IMG/VR virus record: IMGVR_UViG_3300039049_000256
Coordinates: 5,813 to 29,762 of that record
Length of the DNA stretch: 23,950 nucleotides
Source: a virus
Strand: one strand, 5' to 3'
In this document: one piece after another, positions 1-8,383 of the stretch
Numbering within the stretch: the first letter of the stretch is position 1
How the letters are laid out: every line of letters starts with the position of its first letter
Made by a program: the position numbers and the translations under genes
Notes under the pieces: generated by a model
The model's input: the letters and a program-made list of their open reading frames with translations, nothing else
The model's database searches: none
What the model was told of the DNA's origin: nothing

Positions 1-1871
1 CCCTGCCCCGCCTGCTCGGCAACCGCCGGCATGTCCGGGAAAAGGGCGTCCAAGGCACGGCGCACGGACCCTTGGCCACCCGCGACCTCATCGACCGCGG
101 CGTTCACAAGGGTTGCAGCTGCGCCCGACACGGTGCCCGCCGTCGCGCTGATGCCGTCGGCATATCCCTGCCCCGCGTCCTGACCGAGACCCATGTAGAC
201 GCGCGAGGGCGAGTGACTGTCTTGCGCCTCCTGCGCCGCTCGCCTGCCCCCAAGGATCATATCCCGGACGACCTGTTTGACCGACGCTGCCTTCTCCCTG
301 ATCCCGGCAACGTAGCCGTCGATCAGGTCCCGACCCGACTGGACCAGCCCGTTCGCCCAGCCGGACACGGTCGTGGTGATGGTATCCCAAATGCCGTCCA
401 GCGCCGCTGACACCGAGGCCGAGGCGGCGGCGATCCCGTTGTTGATCCCGTCGACCAGCCCCTCGCCCTTGGCGATCGCACGCTCAGACCAGGCGGTCAG
501 CGCTGGAAGGACTGCGCCCGTCCACCATTCCTCGATCGCCTGGCCGATGGTCGCGACGCCAGTCCGGATCTCGCTAACGACCTTGTCCACCAAGGGCTTA
601 ATCGGATTAAGGGACAACACGAGAGTCCCGAACCCTTTGACTGCCAACCAAGCACTTTGCCACATCGCAGGCCAGTCGCCATCAAACAGCGCCTTAATCG
701 AATTGCCGGCGTTTCGAATGCCGTCAAGGAGACCCCCGAACCCTACCTTGGCCTGTTCAGCCATCGTAACTGTTGCGGCATAAATGGCATCAGAGGCTTT
801 CGGGAACATTGCGGCGAGGGCAAATGTCGCCTTCTTGATGGTGTCCCAGTTTCGGACGATCGCGACACCAGCAACTGCGGCACCAATTGCCAGAAGGCCA
901 AGAGGTGAAATCACTGCGGCCAGGAGCGGAGCAAGCGGCGCAAGCGTCATGACGACGACGCCCAACCCCATCGCGAGCGGGCCCAGCATCGCGGCGAACG
1001 CAGCGCCCACCGAGATCAGTTTCTGCGTCTTAGGGCTCAGATTTTTGAACCATTCCCCGAGCGCCTTGATCTTGTCGGTGATCGCGGTCATGACGGGGAT
1101 CGCGGCTTCCGCGAGCTGCAGGAAGACCGGCATCAGATCGACCAGGCTCGCCTGCAGCTTCGTCTTCAGGATCTCGCCGACGAGCTGGAACTCCTGCCGC
1201 GTCTTCCGCGCCGCCTGGATCGTGTCACTGTTGAGGACCATCCCCATCGCTTCGGCCGCTTTCGACATTTCGTCGATGGCCGCTCCGTTATCCCGAAACA
1301 GGGGAATAAGGGCCGTCGCGTCGGATGCGATCGCCTCCATGTAGAAGGTCATTTCCTGCTGGCTGACCTTGGCTCTCTCGAGACTGGAAATGTAAAGCTG
1401 CAGCGCATCTGCCGAGTTGAGGCCACGGAACTGCTCTGCGGTCACCCCCACCTTCGGCGCGATGTTGTCGAAAAAATCCGCCATCGGCCCGGCGCCGGTC
1501 TGCAGGAAATCCCCGACCTTGTCGTTCACGTCTTTCAGGATATCGGCGAGCTTGTCCTGCTCGATCCCCAGCGTGCGTGCCCCCAGTGACATCACCTTGA
1601 ACTGCTGGATCCCGACCCCGGCGATCCGCGCCTGGTTGTCGAGCTCGATCATCGCATCCGCCGCGCAGGTGGACATATGGGCGAGCCCCGCCATGGGCGC
1701 CGTGATCGCGGCCGTAAGCCCGGCGCCGACATTGCGGACGGACTTGCCAAGGGCCAGCATGTTCTTGCGAAGAAGGGCCGCGCGTTTCTCTGCCGCGCTG
1801 GCCCCCTTCTCGAAGGCACTCGTCTCCAGCGACAGAATGCCTCGCAACATACCCACAAGCGCGTTGCTCAT
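1..1871 (-). CDS. Phage tail tape measure protein (partial, C-terminus beyond left edge)
   Basis: This is an open frame of at least 623 codons that starts at 1871 and runs off the left end without a stop. Tape measure proteins set tail length and line the tail tube. The N-terminus (SLETSAFEKGASAAEK, then an Ala/Lys-rich helix) and the long helical body are typical of siphophage tape measures. A strongly hydrophobic Ala/Gly/Leu/Val stretch at about residues 290-345 resembles the membrane-active segment of the family. The start ATG overlaps the TGA of the upstream chaperone frame (AATGAGC), so the two are translationally coupled. The gene follows the tail chaperones, as in HK97, lambda and the GTA cluster. 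Total length cannot be stated because the 3' end is missing. Confidence 0.9.
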   Translation of the reverse strand, partial: MSNALVGMLRGILSLETSAFEKGASAAEKRAALLRKNMLALGKSVRNVGAGLTAAITAPMAGLAHMSTCAADAMIELDNQARIAGVGIQQFKVMSLGARTLGIEQDKLADILKDVNDKVGDFLQTGAGPMADFFDNIAPKVGVTAEQFRGLNSADALQLYISSLERAKVSQQEMTFYMEAIASDATALIPLFRDNGAAIDEMSKAAEAMGMVLNSDTIQAARKTRQEFQLVGEILKTKLQASLVDLMPVFLQLAEAAIPVMTAITDKIKALGEWFKNLSPKTQKLISVGAAFAAMLGPLAMGLGVVVMTLAPLAPLLAAVISPLGLLAIGAAVAGVAIVRNWDTIKKATFALAAMFPKASDAIYAATVTMAEQAKVGFGGLLDGIRNAGNSIKALFDGDWPAMWQSAWLAVKGFGTLVLSLNPIKPLVDKVVSEIRTGVATIGQAIEEWWTGAVLPALTAWSERAIAKGEGLVDGINNGIAAASASVSAALDGIWDTITTTVSGWANGLVQSGRDLIDGYVAGIREKAASVKQVVRDMILGGRRAAQEAQDSHSPSRVYMGLGQDAGQGYADGISATAGTVSGAAATLVNAAVDEVAGGQGSVRRALDALFPDMPAVAEQAGQ

Positions 1872-2203
1872 TGGATGATCTCTCCGGTGGTCCTGATGTG
1901 CATAAAGCGGAGAAGCCGCTCGATCTCGTCGTCCGACTGCCGTTCCCGGTGTCGGCGCTTGCCCTGGTCGATGATCTTCTCAGGGGCGGGGTAGGATTTC
2001 GGCGCGTTGACCGCGATCCCGACCAGCTGGCCCGTGAGCCAGGCCTGGTATTGCACCGTGGCACGATCCATGTCGGCTCGTGCCACCGCGCCTTTCATGA
2101 TCACGCCGAACTCGCGCAGCGTGACCCGCCAGAACTGCTCGGGCGGGAACCCCGCCGCGACCCAGTCCTGCCAGAGGGCGGCCCAGTCTAGGCCGCCTTC
2201 GGT
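1868..2203 (-). CDS. Tail assembly chaperone, T-type segment (GTA gp10.1-like), probably made by -1 frameshift
   Basis: This frame is open from the slippery run at 2203-2209 to a TGA at 1868-1870, giving 111 sense codons counted from the shifted codon at 2201-2203. It encodes GGLDWAALWQDW followed by PEQFWRVTLREFGVIMKGA. The FW-R-T-RE-F pattern is characteristic of small tail assembly chaperones of the GTA gp10.1/GpT kind. No ATG with a ribosome binding site precedes the conserved FWRVTLRE motif; the first ATG lies inside it and would remove the conserved part. The segment is therefore best read as the distal part of a 222-residue G-T fusion with the gene at 2188-2535. It overlaps the tape measure start by four bases. 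Confidence 0.75.
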   Translation of the reverse strand, partial: TEGGLDWAALWQDWVAAGFPPEQFWRVTLREFGVIMKGAVARADMDRATVQYQAWLTGQLVGIAVNAPKSYPAPEKIIDQGKRRHRERQSDDEIERLLRFMHIRTTGEIIQ

Positions 2204-2535
2204 TTTTTTCCCGGCTCCTCGTCGCCCCCCTCCTGCGGAAGCGAGGCCGCGATCGCGCCGTTGATCAGGTCCATGATCGGTTCGAGACCGCCGGCCGCGT
2301 CGATGATCCGGCCCGCATCCCTGGGCGTGATTCCCTCATGGTTCTCGACAAGGCCGGCCCAGACGAGCGCGCGGATCGTCTTGAGCGAGATGTCCTCGCG
2401 GCCCAGCACGTCGAGCACCGATTGTCCGGTCTCGTCCTCGAACTCGACGAAGGCATTGGTGGTGTAGTGCAGCGTGTAGGTCTTGCCCTCGACGTCGAAG
2501 TTCACCTTGCTGCGCGGATCCATTCCCTTTTTCAT
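2188..2535 (-). CDS. Tail assembly chaperone, G-type (GTA gp10-like)
   Basis: This 115-aa protein contains the stretch VNFDVEGKTYTLHYTTNAFVEFEDETGQSV and a C-terminal Gly/Glu/Lys-rich tail. It resembles the GTA family gp10/tail chaperone proteins that coat the tape measure during tail assembly. The ATG at 2535 sits eight bases after a GAGGAG ribosome binding site. The gene lies between the major tail protein and the T-type chaperone, the conserved position for this class. Its last codons carry the A7 slippery run, so ribosomes should make two products: this 115-aa form and a longer fusion of about 222 residues. Confidence 0.8.
   Translation of the reverse strand: MKKGMDPRSKVNFDVEGKTYTLHYTTNAFVEFEDETGQSVLDVLGREDISLKTIRALVWAGLVENHEGITPRDAGRIIDAAGGLEPIMDLINGAIAASLPQEGGDEEPGKKPKAA
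2203..2209 (-). other. Slippery heptamer A_AAA_AAA for programmed -1 frameshift
   Basis: On the coding strand seven consecutive A residues occupy the codons GGA AAA AAA CCG near the 3' end of the G-type chaperone. Re-pairing one base back continues with ACC GAA GGC GGC and reads straight through the zero-frame TAG at 2188-2190 into the T-type chaperone frame. The site type and position match the conserved frameshift between the two genes just upstream of the tape measure in lambda-like and many other long-tailed phages. Efficiency cannot be judged from sequence alone. Confidence 0.75.
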
Positions 2536-2546
2536 GCGCGCGCTCC

Positions 2547-2978
2547 TCAGGACCCGGCGGTCCAGGACGGCACGCCCGAGACCTTGAAGGTCGCGTTCAC
2601 GATCAGCTCGTCGTCGATGTTGATGGTCGGCGGCTCGAGGCTCGTGATGAGCCCGCTGTAACCCCAGATCGCGCCGGAGACGGTCTCGATCTCGTAGTAG
2701 CCGGGATCGTCGTCGGTGAAGTCGGTCAGGAGCGTCTCGTAAGCGAGATCGCCGGCCCCGAGGAAGAGCTCGGCCGAGAACTCGCCACCATCGCGCATCC
2801 CGCCCAAGAACTCCCGGAACCGGCCCGGGCTTTCGAGGTGCGACACGTCCTTCGTGTCGCGCGACAGTGTCGCGGGCGTCAGGCTGCGCACCTTGGCCAC
2901 GGCCGTCATGACACCGCCCGAGGTGCCGTCATCGGACCGTTTGAAGGTGGTCCCATACCCGATCTTTGCGTCCGCCAT
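2547..2978 (-). CDS. Phage major tail (tube) protein
   Basis: This 143-aa protein begins MADAKIGYGTTFKRSDD and carries KVRSLTPATLSRDTKDVSH in its first third. It ends in a domain with INIDDELIVNATFKVSG. This is the layout of TP901-1/GTA gp9-type major tail proteins, which polymerise into the tail tube. The start at 2978 was chosen over an upstream ATG at 3002 because an AAGGAGAG ribosome binding site, lying in the last codons of the tail terminator gene, is correctly spaced for it. Only one base separates it from the TGA of the upstream gene. Gene order (terminator, tube, chaperones, tape measure) supports the call. Confidence 0.85.
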   Translation of the reverse strand: MADAKIGYGTTFKRSDDGTSGGVMTAVAKVRSLTPATLSRDTKDVSHLESPGRFREFLGGMRDGGEFSAELFLGAGDLAYETLLTDFTDDDPGYYEIETVSGAIWGYSGLITSLEPPTINIDDELIVNATFKVSGVPSWTAGS

Positions 2979-2979
2979 G

Positions 2980-3384
2980 TCAGCTCTCCTTGCTCCAGAC
3001 AATTGCGTAATCCGTCGACACGCGGGTCAGCACCCGTCGCTCGTCGGCATCGACGGCACCCATGTCCCGTCGCATCACCTTGGTGATCACGTGAAACCGG
3101 GTGTCACCCTGGACCCCGGCAAATCCATTGATCGCGGCCTCGATCACGTCCGCCGCGTAGGCCGCCGTTTCGAGCAGGTCGGCCCAGACATCGAGCTGCA
3201 CCCGCGCCGACTTCAGCCCTGTTGGCCCGTCGAGGCTCATCGGCTCGGTCTCGCTGATCTCCTGCAGCACAACGAAGGGCACGCCGCTCTGTCCCTCGGG
3301 CTGGCGCAGCCAGTGAACCCGCCCACCGGCGGCCAAAGTGACTGCCGAGTCCGACAGGAGCAGGCTTCGAAGATCCGCCTTCAC
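2980..3384 (-). CDS. Tail terminator / tail completion protein (DUF3168-like)
   Basis: This is a 134-aa protein starting with GTG at 3384, inside the stop of the upstream gene (GTGA overlap). Features typical of DUF3168 tail terminators are an N-terminal LRSLLLSDSAVTLAAGGRVHWL, a central PFVVLQEIS, and ARVQLDVWADLLETAAYAADVIEAAING. These proteins cap the tail tube and join it to the head. The frame stays open far upstream, but that region is the shadow of two other well-supported genes, so the GTG was preferred. Confidence 0.85.
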   Translation of the reverse strand: MKADLRSLLLSDSAVTLAAGGRVHWLRQPEGQSGVPFVVLQEISETEPMSLDGPTGLKSARVQLDVWADLLETAAYAADVIEAAINGFAGVQGDTRFHVITKVMRRDMGAVDADERRVLTRVSTDYAIVWSKES

Positions 3385-3860
3385 AGCGCGCCGCCCCGTC
3401 TGACGAAGCGCGCGATGGTCCGGGCGACGTCCCGGCGCAGCTCGGTGACCATGATGTCCCAGGCCTCCGGCGACTTCGCATCCCAGGCCGGGCGCATGAA
3501 GGGATGCGCCGGCATCTTGTGACTGCCGAACTCGTTGACCATCGCCGCGGCGTAGGGTTTGCGCTCGGGCTTGCGATCCTGGTGAATCGAGGTCAGCACG
3601 CCCACGTGCATCGAAACCTCGTTTCCGGCATCGCGGCGCCCGGCCCGCGTGTTCGCGCGGGAGGTGATCCCGATCGAGTTGTGAAGGTCGTGCGCCGCCG
3701 TCGCCGGATCGTCCGCTGCCAGGCGCGCCGCCTCGGCCCGGATCGGCTCCGCCGCCTTGCGCAGGACCCGGCGCGCGCTCCCCCGCGCCAGAGTGTGCGG
3801 CAGGGCCATGAGCAGCTTCTCCAGTTCGCGCCCGCCCTCGAACTTGAAATCCATATCCAT
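3381..3860 (-). CDS. HK97 gp10-like tail/neck protein
   Basis: This 159-aa protein begins MDMDFKFEGGRELEKLLMALP. It has an Ala/Arg-rich helix (ARRVLRKAAEPIRAEAARLA) and a C-terminal segment with AAAMVNEFGSHKMPAHPFMRPAWD. The FGS-x-MPAHPFMRPA motif is the hallmark of the HK97 gp10 family, required for head-tail joining or tail completion. The ATG at 3860 shares a base with the stop of the head-tail adaptor gene (TGATG), and its own stop overlaps the GTG of the tail terminator. Coupled translation within the neck operon is likely. Confidence 0.88.
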   Translation of the reverse strand: MDMDFKFEGGRELEKLLMALPHTLARGSARRVLRKAAEPIRAEAARLAADDPATAAHDLHNSIGITSRANTRAGRRDAGNEVSMHVGVLTSIHQDRKPERKPYAAAMVNEFGSHKMPAHPFMRPAWDAKSPEAWDIMVTELRRDVARTIARFVRRGGAL

Positions 3861-4246
3861 CAAAGCGCCTCGGTTGCGGTGAGTTCGAGATACTGGTGCC
3901 GCGCGCCGCGCAGGCTTTCCTTGACCCCGGTGATGTTCCAGCGCCGACCGTCCACCACCATGACGTCGGCGGGCGTGATCTGGCGGGTGCTCGCGGTCGA
4001 GGCGACAATCCAGCGCGACGTGACGCCAGCGATCTGCATGTCGTTGGCGAGCCGTTCCTGATCCGACAGATCCTCGCGCTTGGCCCAAGCTGCACAAAAG
4101 GACGGCGGCAGCTCGATCTCGGAGGGCGACACTCGCACCTCTTCGCCAAGCGCGTTCAGCGTGGACGGGACCTCCTTGGCCCCCGGATCCGTCGCATAGC
4201 GATAGAACACCGCCTTGCGGTCCAACTGCCCGATCGCGACCGCCAT
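3860..4246 (-). CDS. Phage head-tail adaptor (head closure) protein
   Basis: This 128-aa protein contains IGQLDRKAVFYRYAT at the start and VVDGRRWNITGVKESLRGARHQYLELTATEA at the end. A short beta-rich protein with a late WNITGVKE...LEL segment fits the phage head-tail joining family (SPP1 gp16-like stopper, GTA gp7). The start at 4246 is preferred because it forms a TGATG overlap with the connector gene. An in-frame start further upstream would overlap that gene by about 30 bases. The neighbours on both sides are neck proteins. Confidence 0.82.
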   Translation of the reverse strand: MAVAIGQLDRKAVFYRYATDPGAKEVPSTLNALGEEVRVSPSEIELPPSFCAAWAKREDLSDQERLANDMQIAGVTSRWIVASTASTRQITPADVMVVDGRRWNITGVKESLRGARHQYLELTATEAL

Positions 4247-4824
4247 CAGATCACCGACCGCCGGTAAGGCGCGCACAGAGTCCGCACGCCGAGCGGCAGT
4301 TCCTCCATTGCGCCGGCCGTGACCGCTTCGCGGTTCTGGTAGAAGTGACCGGCGAGCAGCCGCGCGGCCTGAACGATAGCCGGTGGGACGTCTGCGGCCG
4401 CCGCCCCGAACCCCGCGGTATAGATCACCGTCACCGGTTCGCGGTCATCGGCCGAGAGCGCGGGCGCGGCGAAGCTCGCCCGGAAATTGATACGCGGGCC
4501 CCGCGGGTACTCGACCAGCTGGTAGTCGGCGGGATCCACCGTCTGTTCCTCTCCCGCCGTGTCGAGGTAGGAGACCGCCACATCGCTCGCGTCTGGCAGC
4601 GACAGCGGGAGTGGCGACGACCATTTCGCGAATCCCTCCTCCCACACCTGGTTGATCAGGCAGCGCCCGAGGTGTCCGCGCGGCCCGTCCAGATGGGATA
4701 CGGCAGCGGCGACATAGTCCGCCACAGCCGTTTCCTCTTCGGGATCGAGGATGCGCAGGTGCCGCAGAACATCCGCCGCCGTGATCACCTCGGCGGCGGG
4801 ACCTTCGAGACGGGTCAGGCTCAC
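4246..4824 (-). CDS. Head-tail connector protein (gp6 / phiE125 gp8-like)
   Basis: This 192-aa protein starts with GTG at 4824, overlapping the stop of the preceding gene (GTGA). An N-terminal helical half (ITAADVLRHLRILDPEEETAVADYVAAAVSHLDG) is followed by a beta half with YQLVEYPRGPRINF and VTVIYTAGFG. The end is PPAIVQAARLLAGHFYQNREAV. This arrangement, including the conserved A-hydrophobic-GH-YxNRE helix, is typical of the gp6-like connector family and GTA gp6, which assembles below the portal. Its place directly after the capsid region agrees. Confidence 0.85.
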   Translation of the reverse strand: MSLTRLEGPAAEVITAADVLRHLRILDPEEETAVADYVAAAVSHLDGPRGHLGRCLINQVWEEGFAKWSSPLPLSLPDASDVAVSYLDTAGEEQTVDPADYQLVEYPRGPRINFRASFAAPALSADDREPVTVIYTAGFGAAAADVPPAIVQAARLLAGHFYQNREAVTAGAMEELPLGVRTLCAPYRRSVI

Positions 4825-5156
4825 GCTGCGCCGCCCTCACCTTCGGGTTTCGCGTCGCCGCCCTCGCCGTCGGTCGGCGTGGCGCCACCCTTACCCTCGG
4901 GCGTCGCGGTGCTCGTGTCGGTGACCTTCGTTTCGGCCGAGGGCACCGCCTGGTTCGCGGGCTTCGGCGCGGCCTTGTTCTTCGGGGCCTTCTTCGCCTT
5001 CTTGTCGTCCGCGCCGTCCTCGGCTCCGGATTCGACCAGAACGCCTGCAGCGACGAGGTGGTCGACCTCACCCGGATGCGCGACGCGCTCGTCGCCTTGG
5101 TCATACCAGCGGTCACCCTGGTGGGGACGTTTCACGATGTAGGTTTTCGGTGCCAT
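4821..5156 (-). CDS. Small capsid-adjacent protein with low-complexity acidic tail, function unknown
   Basis: This 111-aa protein has a compact N-terminal domain of about 45 residues (MAPKTYIVKRPHQGDRWYDQGD, then HPGEVDHLVAAGVL). A disordered Lys/Ala/Pro/Gly/Glu-rich tail follows. A GGAGG ribosome binding site precedes the ATG at 5156. Comparable short proteins often sit between the major capsid and connector genes in alphaproteobacterial phages, but I know no proven role. A minor head or decoration component is possible from position alone. Its stop overlaps the GTG of the connector gene. Confidence 0.75.
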   Translation of the reverse strand: MAPKTYIVKRPHQGDRWYDQGDERVAHPGEVDHLVAAGVLVESGAEDGADDKKAKKAPKNKAAPKPANQAVPSAETKVTDTSTATPEGKGGATPTDGEGGDAKPEGEGGAA

Positions 5157-5229
5157 GGAACCCTCCGTTTGGCTGTCATCGTCTCAGGAAAGGGGGCGAT
5201 CGCCCGCCCCCTCGAGGAACCGACGCGCC

Positions 5230-6414
5230 TTAGGCGATGCGACCGAGGTCGCCATAGACGAAAGCCTCGGGACGATAGATCGCCAGCGCGAGACGCTCGT
5301 CGGCCAGAACCGTGACGAGGCCTTTGGTGAAGTCGTCGTTCTCGTAGCCCACTTCGACGCGGGTCTGCTCGCGGTCGAAGACCTGCGCCTGACTGTCGAA
5401 GGCCCCGGTCAGGAACTTGTCGACGGTGATCGCCGGGGTCTGCACCACCGGCAGGCGCCACAGTGTCGGCGTCGCGCCGCTCTGAGGATCGCCAATGATG
5501 TAATTGCCAACGGTGTCCTTGAGCGTCTCGATGGCTGCCCAGTCGATCGGGTTCAGAACGAAGCCGGACGAGGGGAACTCGGCGAGATAGACTTGGAGCG
5601 CCGCGAACCGGAGCGTGTCGACCAGGTTGCCCGCAACAAGCGAACCCGGTGCGGAAAACGCGGTCGCATTGGTCACCAGGCCCGACAGGTTCTGACCGGT
5701 GCCGTCGCCCGACAGAAGCTGGATCTCTTCCTTGAAGTCCACGCCATAGCGCAGGCGACCGTCGATCATCGAGGCAAGCATCGGTGCATCGTTCAGCACC
5801 TCGCGAGACGCCTTCATGAAGTGACCGATCGTGGCCACGTTGGCGTTCTTGAGTTCGAGCTTGACGTCGGACTGCGGCCGTTTCGCGCCCTCGGCAACCG
5901 GTGCGGCCGAATTGGTGAACCCGGTTTCCTGCACATACTGCACCACGTTCGATTGGGTGGTGCCCGGCATGAGCAGGTTACGGATCGTCATGCGGCGGTT
6001 GGGCTGCATCTGAACGCCCGGCAACCGCGCCGGCGCGATGGCATCGCCCGCCGATCCCGCCGCGTCGGTGGTGAGCGAGGTGATCGTCGCCTTGAGCATC
6101 ATGTCGGCCTTGCCCTTGGTCGGACGGCTGTCGAGGAAGGATTTGACGCCCTCGTTCTCGACGAACCGCTGGCCGAGCGACATGGGCGCGCCGTCACCGG
6201 GATCGCGCACGCCCTTCTGCTCGAGCGTGCGCACCTGCTCGGTAAGCTCGCCCATCTTGAGGAGCGCCTCGTCGATCTGCTCTTTCATGCCCGCGGTGAG
6301 CTTTTCGCCCTTCTCCGCCCGGCCGAGCGCGTCTTCCGCCTTGGCGCGGATGTCGTCCTGCGATTTCTTCAGGTCCGCCGCGAGTTCTTCGGGCGTGAGT
6401 TTCTGGTCACCCAT
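5230..6414 (-). CDS. HK97-fold major capsid protein
   Basis: This 394-aa protein has an N-terminal charged helical region (about residues 1-80, LTPEELAADLKKSQDDIRAK) that looks like the HK97 delta/scaffolding domain. The HK97-fold body follows, with AAPVAEGAKRPQSD, FMKASREVLNDAPMLASMIDGRL, a GDGTGQNLSGL loop and the closing LADERLALAIYRPEAFVYGDL. The ATG at 6414 was chosen over an in-frame ATG at 6426 because GGAGG is correctly spaced before it. The upstream protease gene should remove the N-terminal domain during prohead maturation. Size and order match HK97 gp5 and GTA gp5. Confidence 0.93.
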   Translation of the reverse strand: MGDQKLTPEELAADLKKSQDDIRAKAEDALGRAEKGEKLTAGMKEQIDEALLKMGELTEQVRTLEQKGVRDPGDGAPMSLGQRFVENEGVKSFLDSRPTKGKADMMLKATITSLTTDAAGSAGDAIAPARLPGVQMQPNRRMTIRNLLMPGTTQSNVVQYVQETGFTNSAAPVAEGAKRPQSDVKLELKNANVATIGHFMKASREVLNDAPMLASMIDGRLRYGVDFKEEIQLLSGDGTGQNLSGLVTNATAFSAPGSLVAGNLVDTLRFAALQVYLAEFPSSGFVLNPIDWAAIETLKDTVGNYIIGDPQSGATPTLWRLPVVQTPAITVDKFLTGAFDSQAQVFDREQTRVEVGYENDDFTKGLVTVLADERLALAIYRPEAFVYGDLGRIA

Positions 6415-6452
6415 GGGTGCCTCCATTGCTGTAATTGATGTGGGATCGGGCC

Positions 6453-7136
6453 TCAGCCCATGAGCGCCCGCGTGAACCGCGACCAACGCTCGTCCGCGTC
6501 ATCGGCAAGATCCCCTTGCCCCTTCAGGTGGACGCGCGCGGCACGCTCCGCCTGTGCATTCGAGAAGCCCAATCCCTTGAGCCAGGTCTCGAATTGCCGC
6601 TCGGTCAGCCGGTCCCCGGCCTTGAGCATCTCGGAAAGTTCATGCACCGCCTTCGCCGCTTTCACGCTGGCGATGGTGGCGTTCTCGTTGGCGGGCGTGG
6701 ACACGACGCTGATCTCGACGAGGTCGAGTTTCTCGAGCGTCCAGACGCCGGTCTCGGTATCCACCGAATAGGCCTTGATCCGGTAGCCGATCGACAGCCC
6801 GTCGATGTCGCCTGCCTTCAAGAGCGCGAGCGCCTCGGCACCTCGGCGAACCTCGAGGTTGAGCTTGCCCTTGACCATGAGGCCCCGGTCATCCTCAGAG
6901 AGCTCGGTCCAGCGCCCGATCGGTTCGTGACTGTCGTGCTGCCAGAACATCTTGGGCGACGTGCCCTTCGCAGCATGATCGGCCAGCGTGTCGGCATAGG
7001 CCCCGGCCGCGATGACATCGCCATAAGCATCCGGCTCGCCGCCAAAGGTCGAGGCATAGCCCTCGATGGTCCCGGCCTCCTCGTCGATCGCCTTGATCGA
7101 CAGGATCGGCGCGGATTTATGCGCGGTCATGTCCAT
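6453..7136 (-). CDS. HK97-family prohead protease
   Basis: This 227-aa protease has the S78-family signatures MFWQHDSHEPIGRW, with the probable catalytic His at residue 67, and DGLSIGYR, with the probable catalytic Ser at 115. The acidic segment LVEISVVSTPAN, with Glu141, follows. The enzyme cleaves the capsid N-terminal domain in the prohead. The ATG at 7136 follows an AGGAG site lying in the last codons of the portal gene. The roughly 75 residues after the protease core (KAAKAVHELSEMLKAGDR onward) are helical and may act as a scaffold or targeting tail. Confidence 0.92.
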   Translation of the reverse strand: MDMTAHKSAPILSIKAIDEEAGTIEGYASTFGGEPDAYGDVIAAGAYADTLADHAAKGTSPKMFWQHDSHEPIGRWTELSEDDRGLMVKGKLNLEVRRGAEALALLKAGDIDGLSIGYRIKAYSVDTETGVWTLEKLDLVEISVVSTPANENATIASVKAAKAVHELSEMLKAGDRLTERQFETWLKGLGFSNAQAERAARVHLKGQGDLADDADERWSRFTRALMG

Positions 7137-7140
7137 GGTC

Positions 7141-8367
7141 TCACTCCTGTTCGGTTGTGGGCACCGAGGTGATCGGCTGGTTCTGCATCTGCATCCGGGG
7201 CACGTCGCCGCCGGGCACGGGCGGCAGGCCCTCGATCTCGCGCACCTCGTTGATCGTCATCCAGCCGCTGGCGAGCGACTCGCGGTAGAACCGGGCGCGC
7301 GCCGCGCTGTCGGCGCGCAGGAGCCCCTCGACGTTGAACTTGATGTGGACGCCCCGGACCCGGTCCGCCGGCGTGAGCAGCGCGCGTTCGAGACCGGTCT
7401 CGATCCGCTTCAGCCGCACCCGCAGCGTGAAGGTCAAAAAGCCGATCATCTGGCTTTCAAGCCCGGTGCCCCAGCTCGTCGCCTTGTCGGTGTGGCCGAT
7501 CATGTGCGGCGGCACGCCGAAGAAGCGGCAGATCTCCTCGACCGAGAAGCGCCGGCTTTCCAGCATCTGGGCGTCCTCGGGATTGATGCTCAGCTCCTGC
7601 CAGGTCTGCCCGCCTTCGAGGATCAGCGGACGCCCGGAGTTGAGCGCACCCATGCGCTTTTCCGCGAGCCGGGTTTCCGCGAGCTCGCGCTGCTCGGCCG
7701 TCAGGAACTCCTTGAACGTGAGCGCCCCGCTCGGACGCATCCCGTTTTGGAAGATCGTGCCCGCCGAGCGCTCGGTCGCGCGCGCCAGGCCGAAGCTGTG
7801 ACGCGCAAAGGCCAGCGTCGATAGCCCGCCCGTCGGGTGCCCTCCAAAGCCGCGCAGATGCACGATCCGGCTTTCATCCTCGGTCCGCAGCTGGCCCTCA
7901 CGGGTCCGCCAGCGGTAGCCGAGCGCGCCGTCGTTGCGACGATAGACCTCGACCCGCGACGGGTTGAGCGCGTTCATCCCGATGACACGACCCTGCCCGT
8001 CGAAGAGCTTCTCGGCAAAGCCATTGCCCCAGAGCTCGATCCCCAGCGCCATCGCCTCGATGAACTCGAGCGCCGTCTGATCCGCGTTCGGGCTGTCGTG
8101 CAGGATCCGGGTCAGCGGATGATCCGGTGCGGCCTCGGCCTGACCGGACGCGCCACGGCGGCGCACTTCGAGCGGGAGCGACGCGATGGTGCCGGCCACC
8201 AGGTTGGTGCAGGCCCAGACCGCCGACAGCGCCATCGCCGAGGTTTCGGTTATCGTCTCGCCCGCGTCGCTCCGACCGATGCCTGCCTGCCGCCAGGCGG
8301 CGGCATCCGTCAAAGGCAACTCGACCCGCGGCTGCAACATCGATTTGATCCGCGTGAACATGCCCAA
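7141..8367 (-). CDS. HK97-family phage portal protein
   Basis: This portal of about 408 aa forms the dodecameric DNA channel at one capsid vertex. Recognisable segments are AVWACTNLVAGTIASLPLEV, HPLTRILHDSPNADQTALEFIEAM, ELWGNGFAEK, and FSVEEICRFFGVPPHMIGHTDKATSWGTGLE. The last is a strong HK97 portal signature. A TTG at 8367 lies about eight bases after AAGGA, whereas the ATG two codons later is about 14 bases away, so the TTG start is favoured but not certain. It sits between large terminase and protease as in HK97. Confidence 0.93.
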   Translation of the reverse strand: MGMFTRIKSMLQPRVELPLTDAAAWRQAGIGRSDAGETITETSAMALSAVWACTNLVAGTIASLPLEVRRRGASGQAEAAPDHPLTRILHDSPNADQTALEFIEAMALGIELWGNGFAEKLFDGQGRVIGMNALNPSRVEVYRRNDGALGYRWRTREGQLRTEDESRIVHLRGFGGHPTGGLSTLAFARHSFGLARATERSAGTIFQNGMRPSGALTFKEFLTAEQRELAETRLAEKRMGALNSGRPLILEGGQTWQELSINPEDAQMLESRRFSVEEICRFFGVPPHMIGHTDKATSWGTGLESQMIGFLTFTLRVRLKRIETGLERALLTPADRVRGVHIKFNVEGLLRADSAARARFYRESLASGWMTINEVREIEGLPPVPGGDVPRMQMQNQPITSVPTTEQE

Positions 8368-8383
8368 CGAGGTCGTCCTTGTT

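Noticed and set aside
2980-4149. Single 389-residue reading of the minus strand covering three genes
   Set aside because: Only its last third matches a family (DUF3168-like). The rest overlaps two well-supported neck proteins in another frame.
5155-6438. A 427-codon plus-strand open frame opposite the capsid gene
   Set aside because: It is the shadow of the clear major capsid protein; its composition and lack of motifs argue against coding.
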